From: Bacteroidota bacterium
GTDB lineage: Bacteria > Bacteroidota > Bacteroidia > 2-12-FULL-35-15
Direction: 5' to 3'
Assembly: GCA_021413595.1 (NCBI GenBank)
Contig: JAIOQD010000490.1
Coordinates: forward strand, 1 to 6,080
Length of the DNA stretch: 6,080 nt
The notes beneath the pieces are model-generated. The model searched no databases. It had not been told where the DNA came from and saw nothing but the letters and a program-made list of their open reading frames with translations. Position numbers and translations under genes: made by a program. Positions within the stretch are counted from its first letter, which is position 1. Every line of letters begins with the position of its first letter. Below are positions 1 to 5,337 of the stretch, piece by piece.

Positions 1-525
1 GTAGAGTTAACCGAAACGTTTAAAAGTATTAGTACTGCATTGCCTGCTGATATACAGGATTGGTTAACTATGGCAAATACCCGTGCACGTTTACGAATGA
101 CAACTTTATATGCATTTGCATGCAATAAAAAAATGCTTGTGGTAGGAACTGGAAACAAAGTAGAAGATTTTGGGATCGGCTTTTTTACAAAATATGGAGA
201 TGGGGGAGTTGATCTAAGCCCAATTGCAGATCTAATGAAATCAGATGTGTTTACGTTATCAAAAGAATTAGGTGTAGTACAATCTATAATTAAAGCAAAA
301 CCTACTGATGGCTTGTTTGCCGATAGCAGAAGCGATGAGGACCAGATCGGTGCCACTTATGATGAGTTGGAATGGGCTATGGCGTTTTTAGATGAACCTG
401 AAAATTTTATAAAATTAACCGAACGTCAACAAATTGTTTTGGACATTTATACAAGGATGAATAAAGCAAATCAGCACAAAATGAATCCCATTCCGGTTTG
501 TGTAATACCTTCGGAATTAAAATAG
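1..525 (+). CDS. nadE: NAD+ synthase (NadE), C-terminal part, cut by window start
   Basis: Cytoplasmic enzyme that amidates nicotinic acid adenine dinucleotide to NAD+ using ATP, the last step of NAD synthesis. The frame is open from base 1 to the TAG at 523-525 (174 visible residues). The gene therefore starts upstream; a TTG at base 40 is an internal codon, not the start. Numbering from base 1, the synthase hallmarks are N26-T-R28 with R32 (NTRARLRM), GTGNKVED at 49-56, FFTKYGDGG at 61-69 followed by D71, and the acidic DEDQIGATY stretch near residues 105-115. The family is about 260-280 residues long when it is the ammonia-dependent single-domain form, so roughly the first 90-100 residues, including the SGGxDS ATP-pyrophosphatase loop, lie outside the window. 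For the same reason I cannot tell whether an N-terminal glutaminase domain is present. The visible part looks intact. murF follows 28 bases downstream on the same strand, so co-transcription is likely. Confidence 0.95.
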   Translation, partial: VELTETFKSISTALPADIQDWLTMANTRARLRMTTLYAFACNKKMLVVGTGNKVEDFGIGFFTKYGDGGVDLSPIADLMKSDVFTLSKELGVVQSIIKAKPTDGLFADSRSDEDQIGATYDELEWAMAFLDEPENFIKLTERQQIVLDIYTRMNKANQHKMNPIPVCVIPSELK

Positions 526-553
526 ATATCCATTAGCAAATTCGTTATTTAAT

Positions 554-1333
554 ATGATTCAGGAACTTTATAATCATTTTCTCAAACACCCTGTTGTTTG
601 TACCGATACACGCGACATTAAACAAGGTTCGATTTTTTTTGCATTGAAAGGAGATAATTTTAATGCAAATAAATTTGCCGATCAGGCTTTGGATTCCGGT
701 TGTTCTTTAGTGGTGATTGATGAGGAAATCTACAAAAAGGATGAACGATATTTTTTTGTGGAAGATGTGTTATCCACCTTGCAAGCCTTGGCAAATCATC
801 ATCGCAAACAACTATCAATTCCGATCATTAGTATTACGGGTACAAACGGGAAAACTACTTCGAAAGAACTGCTAAATGCAGTATTGAGTCAAAAATATAA
901 TGTACTTGCAACCAAAGGGAATTTGAACAATCATATTGGTGTGCCACTTACATTATTGAATATTACTAAACAGCACGAAATTGCTATTGTTGAAATGGGC
1001 GCGAATCATGTAGGAGAAATTGCAATGCTTTGTGCAATAGCTGAACCTGATTTTGGAATGATTACAAATATTGGAAAAGCACATTTAGAAGGGTTTGGCG
1101 GATATGAAGGAGTGGTAAAAGCGAAAAGTGAATTATACCAATTTATTCAACAAAAAGGAGGAAAAGTTTTTGTGAATGCGGATAATAAATTGCTTCAGCA
1201 ACTTTCGGGTGGAATAGATAAAGTAACTTTCGGAACATTGAAGAGCGTTGATTTTGAAGGACAATTTGTGGAAAGCAATCCTTTTGTAAAATTGAAATGT
1301 TTTGTCAGCAGCCTGTATCGGCCATTATTTTGA
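554..1333 (+). pseudogene. murF: MurF, N-terminal and central domains (5' piece of a broken gene)
   Basis: UDP-N-acetylmuramoyl-tripeptide:D-alanyl-D-alanine ligase, the cytoplasmic ATP-dependent step that adds D-Ala-D-Ala to the peptidoglycan precursor. The ATG at 554 fits the family N-terminus; no clear Shine-Dalgarno is visible, as is usual in Bacteroidota. The UDP-substrate-binding N-domain spans about residues 1-88, with TDTRDIKQGSIFFALKG near 17-33. The central ATPase domain follows: P-loop GTNGKTT at 96-102, NNHIGVPLT at 125-133, EMGAN at 147-151, NIGKAHLEGFGG at 172-183, and the AKSE lysine K191 that is carbamylated in this family. Homology is credible to about residue 248 (NPFVKLK). 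The last 11 or so residues before the TGA at 1331-1333 are out-of-frame translation of the C-terminal domain sequence. The piece ends before the C-terminal domain, so alone it should not be an active ligase. Either real gene damage or an assembly error; family assignment is certain. Confidence 0.9.
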
Positions 1334-1775
1334 TGTTTCGGATAAACAAATTAAAGCAGGATTGGAAAATTATGTTCCTGCCAATAATCGTTCTCAAGTG
1401 ATGCAGACAAAAAATAACTTGTTATTGTTAGATGCCTATAATGCAAACCCCTCCAGCATGAATGCTGCTATCGAAAATTTTGCACAAATGAATAAGCCTA
1501 ATAAAATGGCCATATTGGGTGATATGCTTGAATTGGGTGATGATAGTGCAAAAGAACATGATAGTATTGTAAACCTGCTGAATGATAAAAATATAAGCAA
1601 TTTAATATTGGTAGGTCTTTTTTTTAAGGAGTCCGGCAGATTAACTAATGCAAGGACTTTTTCTAACAGTGATGAAGTGGTGGACTATCTCAAACAACAT
1701 CCTGTAAAAGACGCTACTATTTTAATTAAAGGTTCGCGAGGAATAAAACTGGAGAAGGTAGTAGAACTTTTGTAA
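1296..1775 (+). pseudogene. murF: MurF, C-terminal domain (3' piece of the broken gene)
   Basis: This is the substrate-positioning C-terminal domain of the same ligase, in a frame shifted by one base relative to the 5' piece. In-frame homology begins at about 1296 with NVLSAACIGHYF, which corresponds to the helix just after the conserved T-x-L-x-G-x-Y-N motif of MurF. That motif and the strand before it are absent. Further hallmarks are NNRSQ (after VPA), DAYNANPSSM, GDMLELG followed by EHD, and a terminal KGSRGIKLEKVVE. The frame ends at TAA 1773-1775. An in-frame TGA at 1293-1295 lies directly before the homologous part, and a TTG at 1302 is only a codon inside a conserved helix, so I see no genuine start for this piece. 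The two pieces supply about 248 + 159 residues against a usual total near 430, so some 25-30 residues are missing. Confidence 0.88.
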
Positions 1776-1832
1776 ATTGGAGAATACTGATATAGGCTTT
1801 TTTCTTAATATTTATATCTATAATCGGAATTT

Positions 1833-1879
1833 GTTAATGTTAAGTTAATTTAGATTTAACACAGAAGTTAAATCTAAAT
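1833..1879. promoter_or_regulatory. GTTAA repeats and 13-bp inverted repeat before the response regulator
   Basis: The 135-base gap between murF and the response regulator holds GTTAA at 1833, 1839, 1844 and 1867, plus its complement TTAAC at 1856-1860. The copies at 1833 and 1844 are exactly 11 bases apart, the spacing typical of direct half-sites for OmpR/PhoB-family dimers. A perfect 13-bp inverted repeat (arms 1848-1860 and 1867-1879, core TTAGATTTAAC / GTTAAATCTAA, 6-base loop ACAGAA) overlaps the last copies. It is not followed by a T-run, so it is not a typical terminator. A site for autoregulation by the downstream gene is a reasonable inference, not shown. A possible -7 element (TACTTTAC, 1883-1890, a partial match to the Bacteroidota TAnnTTTG) lies just downstream, but no TTG sits at the expected upstream distance. 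Confidence 0.45.
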
Positions 1880-1910
1880 GGGTACTTTACATTTAATTAA
1901 TTGAAAAAGA

Positions 1911-2594
1911 ATGAGTACCGAACAAAAAATATTACTGGTTGATGATGAGCAAGATATTCTAGAATTTCTTAGTTACAATCTAAAAAAGGAAGGCTACAGT
2001 GTATTTATAGCTAATAATGGGAAAGAAGCCATAGCCGTTGCAAAAAGGGTAACTCCGGATTTAATCATATTAGATGTGATGATGCCGGATATGGATGGCA
2101 TTGAAACGTGCAGAGGGCTGCGTGAAATTCCGGAATTAAAAAATGTGATGATCGCATTTTTAACTGCACGTAATGAAGATTATTCTCAAATTGCTGGGTT
2201 TGACGTAGGTGCCGATGATTACATTAACAAGCCCATTAAACCTAGGGTATTGGTCAGCCGTATTAAAGCATTATTAAGAAGAGGGACTAGTGCGGAGTCA
2301 AATAAAATAGAGAAAATAGACACAGGTGGGATTAAAATTGATCGTGAGCGTTATGTTATTGAAAAGAATGGTGTAGAAATAAACCTCCCGAAAAAAGAAT
2401 TTGAATTACTTGCATTGCTTACTTCAAAACCCGGAAAAGTATTTACCCGCGAAGTTATTTTGGATCTGGTTTGGGGGGGAGATGTAGTAGTAGGTGACCG
2501 AACCATTGATGTTCATATCCGTAAACTACGTGAGAAGATAGGTGAAGATTTTATTAAAACAATTAAAGGTATTGGGTACAAATTTGAATTTTAA
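1911..2594 (+). CDS. OmpR/PhoB-family response regulator
   Basis: Cytoplasmic two-component transcription factor, 227 residues, the normal length for the family. The receiver domain (about 5-125) has the acidic pair D11-D12, phosphoacceptor D55 in LDVMMPDMDG, T85 in the switch position, Y104 and K107-P108 (YINKP). A linker at about 126-135 leads to a winged-helix DNA-binding domain (about 137-227) with LPKKEFELLALL, the recognition-helix region VGDRTIDVHIRKLREKI, and the terminal IKGIGYKFEF wing. All residues needed for phosphorylation and DNA binding are present. The ATG at 1911 is preceded by a purine-rich GAAAAAGA. No histidine kinase lies next to it: murF is upstream and a convergent dacB downstream, so the partner kinase must be encoded elsewhere. 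Its stimulus cannot be read from the sequence. It resembles PhoB-like regulators of Bacteroidota, but a phosphate role is only a guess. Confidence 0.96.
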   Translation: MSTEQKILLVDDEQDILEFLSYNLKKEGYSVFIANNGKEAIAVAKRVTPDLIILDVMMPDMDGIETCRGLREIPELKNVMIAFLTARNEDYSQIAGFDVGADDYINKPIKPRVLVSRIKALLRRGTSAESNKIEKIDTGGIKIDRERYVIEKNGVEINLPKKEFELLALLTSKPGKVFTREVILDLVWGGDVVVGDRTIDVHIRKLREKIGEDFIKTIKGIGYKFEF

Positions 2595-2602
2595 ATATTT
2601 TT

Positions 2603-2708
2603 TAACACAGAGTGCACAGTGAAAACAGAGGTTCACAGAGTTTTTAAATTCTTAAAAAACATCAGCTCTTCTCTGTGAAAATCATAAAACTCAGTGATCT
2701 CTGTGTTA
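2603..2708. repeat. Nested CACAGAG palindrome; possible two-way terminator
   Basis: The 143-base gap between the convergent response regulator and dacB genes is mostly one imperfect palindrome. Outer arms TAACACAGAG (2603-2612) and CTCTGTGTTA (2699-2708) pair perfectly. Inner arms TTCACAGAG (2632-2640) and CTCTGTGAA (2671-2679) pair perfectly, and TTTTTAA / TTAAAAA (2641-2647 / 2652-2658) closes the tip. The left side repeats ACAG(A/T)G at 2607, 2616, 2625 and 2635, a 9-10 base period. A T-run flanks each outer end (TTTTTT before on the left, seen by the minus strand as an A-run; TTTTTTT at 2710-2716 on the right), as expected of a bidirectional terminator. I recall similar CACAGAG/CTCTGTG intergenic elements in Bacteroidota genomes, so I read this as one copy of an interspersed repeat; the copy number cannot be seen here. 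Confidence 0.7.
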
Positions 2709-2737
2709 GTTTTTTTCAAGTCAGCTCAACTCAACAC

Positions 2738-4207
2738 TCACTCCATTTCCGCTATTGCTATCATCAACTTTTCTAATTTTTTTTTCATTTCGGGAGGCGT
2801 ACAATCATAGTTGTTTGCTAATAAGGAGAAGCAAAGCATTTCGCCTTTTTTGTTTTTTACATAACCTGCATAACCGCGTGCTCTTGTGATATATCCGCTT
2901 TTAGCACACAAATTATCTTTCGCACTAGTACCTTCACAGAAATTGTCCAAAGGGCCAATTTTTCCGGCAATGGGAAAGGAGTTATAATATGCTTTAAAGT
3001 TCTTGTCTTTTGCCATCAAACGTAAAATTTGAGCTTCGGTTTTAGTGGTAATTACGTTGGATCGGGAAAGTCCACAACCGTCATTCATAAAGAATCCATT
3101 AACATCTACACCTTTATTTTTCCAAAATGCGGTAATAATCTCCGTACCCTCATTTTCCCTGCCTATTCCATCTTTTTTGTAAGCAATGTATTTAAGCAAA
3201 TGCTCGGCATATAAATTATTACTTTTAAAATTGGTCCAGTATATAATTTCATTTAGCGTTGGCGAATTGTGTTTGTATAAAGTATGTTTATTAGAAAAAA
3301 AATATTCATCCGCTTCTCTCAAAGCTCTCGTAGTTGTTGGTTTTTTTGTGATTTTTATACCGATTTTTTTTAATGAAATTTCTAATGATTGTGCGCAAAA
3401 TAAGGCAGGGTCGGGTATAGAGCCTTCTACTTCATAATTATTTTTGTTCGCAGGAATTGTGCCTTGGATTTCACGGTAATAGGAGTAAGGGGCACCATAA
3501 ATAAAAGCATTGTCATTATTTCCTCCCGATATCACATTATTTACCGTTTGCAAACCATCAATATAGGGCGTTGTTTTCGTGATTACTGTTTTACTTCCTA
3601 CGGCTGCAGATTTCAAATACAAGGTGTATTTATTATCATGGTAGGATAATCCACTGGCACCTGCACCAAAATAATTTCCTATATCAGCCCATATCCATTG
3701 GGAAGGAATCATATTGTCATCGAAAATACTTGCATCACCTATAATAGCGCCTTCGATCTTTTTTATTCCTTTCTTTTTAAGTAATTCAGCCCATTTATCT
3801 GTTGTACTCAAGCTATCTTTTTTGTCTTTAAAATATTCCGATTCAAGAGTGGGATCGCCTCCTCCAACAATATATAAATTACCTTTAATTATTCCCGATA
3901 TTGAATCAAATACACCATCATATTGAAGTTTTGTTTCGAATTTAAAATCGCCACCAAGCATAGATAATGCAGCCCCAGTAGTTACAATTTTTAAGGTACT
4001 TGCCGGAACCAGACTGATGGTGCTGTTGTATTCGGCAAGGATAGTATCTTTTTTTACAGGCATCACGCAAATACTCCAAACAGCATGTTTTAAAGCTTCA
4101 TCGCTTTTTAATTTTTCAATTTCAATACTCAGTTTAGAGATACTTTGTGAATATGAAAAAATAATTTGCAACAAAAAAAGAAATATGATTAAAGATCTTT
4201 TGATCAT
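2738..4207 (-). CDS. dacB: D-Ala-D-Ala carboxypeptidase/endopeptidase, PBP4 family (peptidase S13)
   Basis: Periplasmic serine peptidase that trims the terminal D-Ala and can cut D-Ala-mDAP cross-links in peptidoglycan. The 489 residues match the family length. An N-terminal signal peptide (K3-R4, hydrophobic 5-18, cleavage probably near SYS-QS at 18-22) indicates export. The active-site motifs are in order: SxxK with S70-T-L-K73, SNN at 329-331, and KSG at 436-438 in place of the usual KTG. The family GGGDPTL segment lies at 115-121 and DGCGLSRSN at 376-384, with Cys where Ser is usual. The large insertion between the first two motifs is normal for PBP4-type enzymes. The ATG at 4205-4207 is chosen because it directly precedes the signal peptide; the gene ends in TGA at 2738-2740. 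It converges on the response regulator and shares its strand with the pterin dehydratase 91 bases upstream. All catalytic residues are present, so it should be active. Confidence 0.95.
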   Translation of the reverse strand: MIKRSLIIFLFLLQIIFSYSQSISKLSIEIEKLKSDEALKHAVWSICVMPVKKDTILAEYNSTISLVPASTLKIVTTGAALSMLGGDFKFETKLQYDGVFDSISGIIKGNLYIVGGGDPTLESEYFKDKKDSLSTTDKWAELLKKKGIKKIEGAIIGDASIFDDNMIPSQWIWADIGNYFGAGASGLSYHDNKYTLYLKSAAVGSKTVITKTTPYIDGLQTVNNVISGGNNDNAFIYGAPYSYYREIQGTIPANKNNYEVEGSIPDPALFCAQSLEISLKKIGIKITKKPTTTRALREADEYFFSNKHTLYKHNSPTLNEIIYWTNFKSNNLYAEHLLKYIAYKKDGIGRENEGTEIITAFWKNKGVDVNGFFMNDGCGLSRSNVITTKTEAQILRLMAKDKNFKAYYNSFPIAGKIGPLDNFCEGTSAKDNLCAKSGYITRARGYAGYVKNKKGEMLCFSLLANNYDCTPPEMKKKLEKLMIAIAEME

Positions 4208-4278
4208 TCTTTTTAATTAATTTTCACCCTTTGTATTGGTTAGCCTCATAGAGTTTCGAACTCTGCCGGATTAATTTA

Positions 4279-4300
4279 AAATAATTCCACTGAATTATTT
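4279..4300 (-). terminator. AT-rich hairpin at the end of the pterin dehydratase gene
   Basis: A perfect 9-bp inverted repeat (arms 4279-4287 and 4292-4300, core AATAATTC / GAATTATT, loop of four) overlaps the stop codon of the minus-strand dehydratase gene. In the minus direction it is followed by TTAAATT rather than a clean T-run. The stem has only one G-C pair, so it would be a weak terminator; some read-through into dacB is plausible. Confidence 0.3.
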
Positions 4301-4556
4301 ATCGTTGGAAAAGAGAACTTTTTCCTGCAAAAGCTTTGTCAATTTCGTTCGCAAGTTTGCGGTCTTTTTCAGTAATAGTGTTGCCTTCATCATGGGTGCA
4401 AAGGGTAATATCTACTTTGTTATATACATTGCTCCAATTTGGATGATGGTTCAGTTTTTCGGCTACCAGTGCTACTTTGGTCATAAAGCCAAATGCTTCA
4501 ACAAAATTAGTAAACTGAAAGCTGCGTTTCAATTGGTCATTTTCTTCTTTCCACAT
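4299..4556 (-). CDS. Pterin-4a-carbinolamine dehydratase (PCD/DCoH family)
   Basis: Small cytoplasmic enzyme that dehydrates 4a-hydroxytetrahydrobiopterin, regenerating the pterin cofactor used by aromatic amino acid hydroxylases; family members without a hydroxylase partner have also been linked to molybdopterin metabolism. The 85 residues are a little shorter than typical members (about 95-105) but match the compact N-terminus (MWKEENDQL) that I recognise from Bacteroidota. The signature is complete: [24 protein letters not shown] with catalytic H37-H38 and W41, [14 protein letters not shown] at 43-56 with H55-D56, and TEKDRKLA at 62-69. The start ATG at 4554-4556 has an A-rich leader and no clear Shine-Dalgarno. 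No phenylalanine hydroxylase gene is visible nearby, so its physiological partner is unknown. It lies between the thioesterase (238 bases upstream of its start) and dacB (91 bases downstream) on the same strand. Confidence 0.93.
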   Translation of the reverse strand: MWKEENDQLKRSFQFTNFVEAFGFMTKVALVAEKLNHHPNWSNVYNKVDITLCTHDEGNTITEKDRKLANEIDKAFAGKSSLFQR

Positions 4557-4720
4557 AATTTTTTGATTAATAGATTTTTAATTTAATGATTTAGTGATTT
4601 GCGAGACTCGTGTTTGGATGTTAGTACATGCTTAAGCCTTCTTTATTGGTAATTTTGTGTTAGGGATTCTTTTGACAAGCTCAGGATACGTTCTTCTCTG
4701 AAGAATAAATTCCGCGTAAA

Positions 4721-4742
4721 CCCTTTTCTTTTTAGAAAAGGG
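4721..4742 (-). terminator. Perfect 9-bp hairpin, possible thioesterase terminator
   Basis: CCCTTTTCT (4721-4729) and AGAAAAGGG (4734-4742) pair perfectly around a four-base loop. It lies 52 bases past the stop codon of the minus-strand thioesterase. In that direction the stem is followed by only three T residues, so it would be a marginal intrinsic terminator; on the plus strand it is followed by AACACC, which does not fit at all. It may instead be part of an interspersed repeat together with the stretch from 4670. Confidence 0.4.
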
Positions 4743-4756
4743 AACACCCAAATAAA

Positions 4757-4770
4757 CTGTTAATTAACAG
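4757..4770. repeat. 14-bp perfect palindrome CTGTTAATTAACAG
   Basis: A self-complementary 14-mer followed on the plus strand by six A residues, 24 bases past the thioesterase stop. It contains GTTAA and TTAAC, the same pentamer that recurs before the response regulator at 1833-1871. It could be a dimeric regulator site or part of the thioesterase 3' end; in an AT-rich genome it may also be chance. Confidence 0.35.
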
Positions 4771-4794
4771 AAAAAATAAAACCTTCAGCTATAA

Positions 4795-5223
4795 TTAAGT
4801 CCCCAATTCAATAACTGCCATTGTAAGCCTGCTTATGCAAACCAATTTACCTTGTTCATTTTTTATTTCAATACTCCAAACATGTGTTTTTTTACCAATA
4901 TGTATTGGTTTAGCCTCAGCATAAACAAATCCACCACCAGCAGGGCGTAAATGATTGGCATTTATATCCAATCCTACACAGGCATAAACAGTGGGATCTA
5001 CAATTAAATGAGAACCGATACTGCCAAGTGTTTCGGCTAAAGTAACGGATGCTCCACCGTGCAATATATTCATTGGCTGCACTGTGCGGTGATACACTGG
5101 CATTCTTCATTTCACTGAATCCGATGTAATTTCGATGATTTCAATTCCAAGATTTTCGGCCATATTGTTTTTTAAAAAGCCTTGAATGTCTTCAACTATA
5201 TAAGATTTAAACCAAATGCTCAT
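4795..5223 (-). pseudogene. PaaI/MenI-type hotdog thioesterase with an in-frame TGA at codon 39
   Basis: Hotdog-fold acyl-CoA thioesterase, closest by eye to E. coli YdiI/MenI (1,4-dihydroxy-2-naphthoyl-CoA hydrolase, menaquinone synthesis) and EntH. The full reading frame starts at ATG 5221-5223 (MSIWFKSY), is 142 codons, the family length, and ends with TAA at 4795-4797. Codon 39 (5107-5109) is TGA, between VK and RMPVYHRT; relatives commonly have Gly (or another residue) here, and GGA to TGA is one base change. Downstream of it the family is intact: Q49-P50, L54-H55-G56-G57-A58-S59, catalytic E64 in LAETLGS, GLDINANHLRP, and SRLTMAVIE. Translation could restart at the ATG of M41 (5101-5103), giving 102 residues, but that form lacks the N-terminal helix and first strand. 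The substrate is not certain, since many family members act on other aromatic or acyl CoA esters. The gene is divergent from the lipoprotein. Confidence 0.85.
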
Positions 5224-5337
5224 AGTGTTTTTGTTTTTAAAACGAAATTAAGAAGAATTCGCTTATGGAATTTTTAAATTATTGCATCTATGAAATAAAA
5301 TACTTTATTTTACAATAATTCATAAAAACCTCTAAAA
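5224..5337. promoter_or_regulatory. Divergent promoter region, thioesterase / lipoprotein
   Basis: These 114 bases must hold the starts of both divergent genes. For the plus-strand lipoprotein, a TTG at 5282-5284 and TATTTTAC at 5306-5313 (or TACTTTAT at 5301-5308) roughly resemble the Bacteroidota TTG / TAnnTTTG promoter, but neither spacing nor the last two bases fit well. The lipoprotein ATG is preceded by CCTCTAAAA without a Shine-Dalgarno. No strong inverted repeat was seen. Confidence 0.3.

Larger units (their letters stand above)
4557..4794. other. Non-coding gap with several hairpins and palindromes
   Basis: The 238 bases between the thioesterase stop and the dehydratase start show no convincing gene. 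They contain a stretch, TTTTGACAAGCTCAGGAT at 4670-4687, that resembles interspersed Bacteroidota repeats containing GACAAGCTCAGG (recalled, not searched). A small perfect stem TTCTTC / GAAGAA lies at 4691-4705, a stronger 9-bp stem at 4721-4742, and a 14-bp perfect palindrome at 4757-4770. The gap must also carry any promoter for the dehydratase; I could not identify a confident one. Confidence 0.55.

Noticed and set aside
1302..1775. A separate gene starting at TTG 1302
   Set aside because: The sequence is homologous to the MurF C-terminal domain from before the TTG, so it is the 3' piece of the broken gene and not an independent gene.
3029..4220. Several short plus-strand open frames across dacB
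   Set aside because: They lie opposite a well-supported 489-residue gene, have no recognisable domains, and are explained as antisense shadows.
4234..4270. tRNA-like 3' end upstream of dacB (AGAGTTTCGAACTCT hairpin and a TGG on the complementary CCA side)
   Set aside because: The hairpin resembles a T-arm when read on the minus strand, but the distance to CCA is one base too long and no matching acceptor 5' strand (AGCCTCA), D-arm or anticodon arm exists in the neighbouring sequence.
4305..4586. 93-codon plus-strand open frame opposite the pterin dehydratase
   Set aside because: Its complement is a clear family member with all catalytic residues; the plus-strand translation shows no family features.
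4071..4882. ATACTCCAAACA repeated at 4071-4082 and 4871-4882
   Set aside because: Both copies are coding on the minus strand and encode the same short residue run (VWSI) in two unrelated proteins; coincidence of codon use is enough.
5107..5109. TGA read as glycine (alternative genetic code)
   Set aside because: The position would suit glycine, but dacB ends at a TGA exactly at the expected family length, and no other gene here has an internal TGA at a conserved glycine. One nonsense codon is simpler.
4916..5110. 64-codon minus-strand frame overlapping the thioesterase
   Set aside because: It is an out-of-frame reading of the thioesterase, which has strong homology in its own frame.
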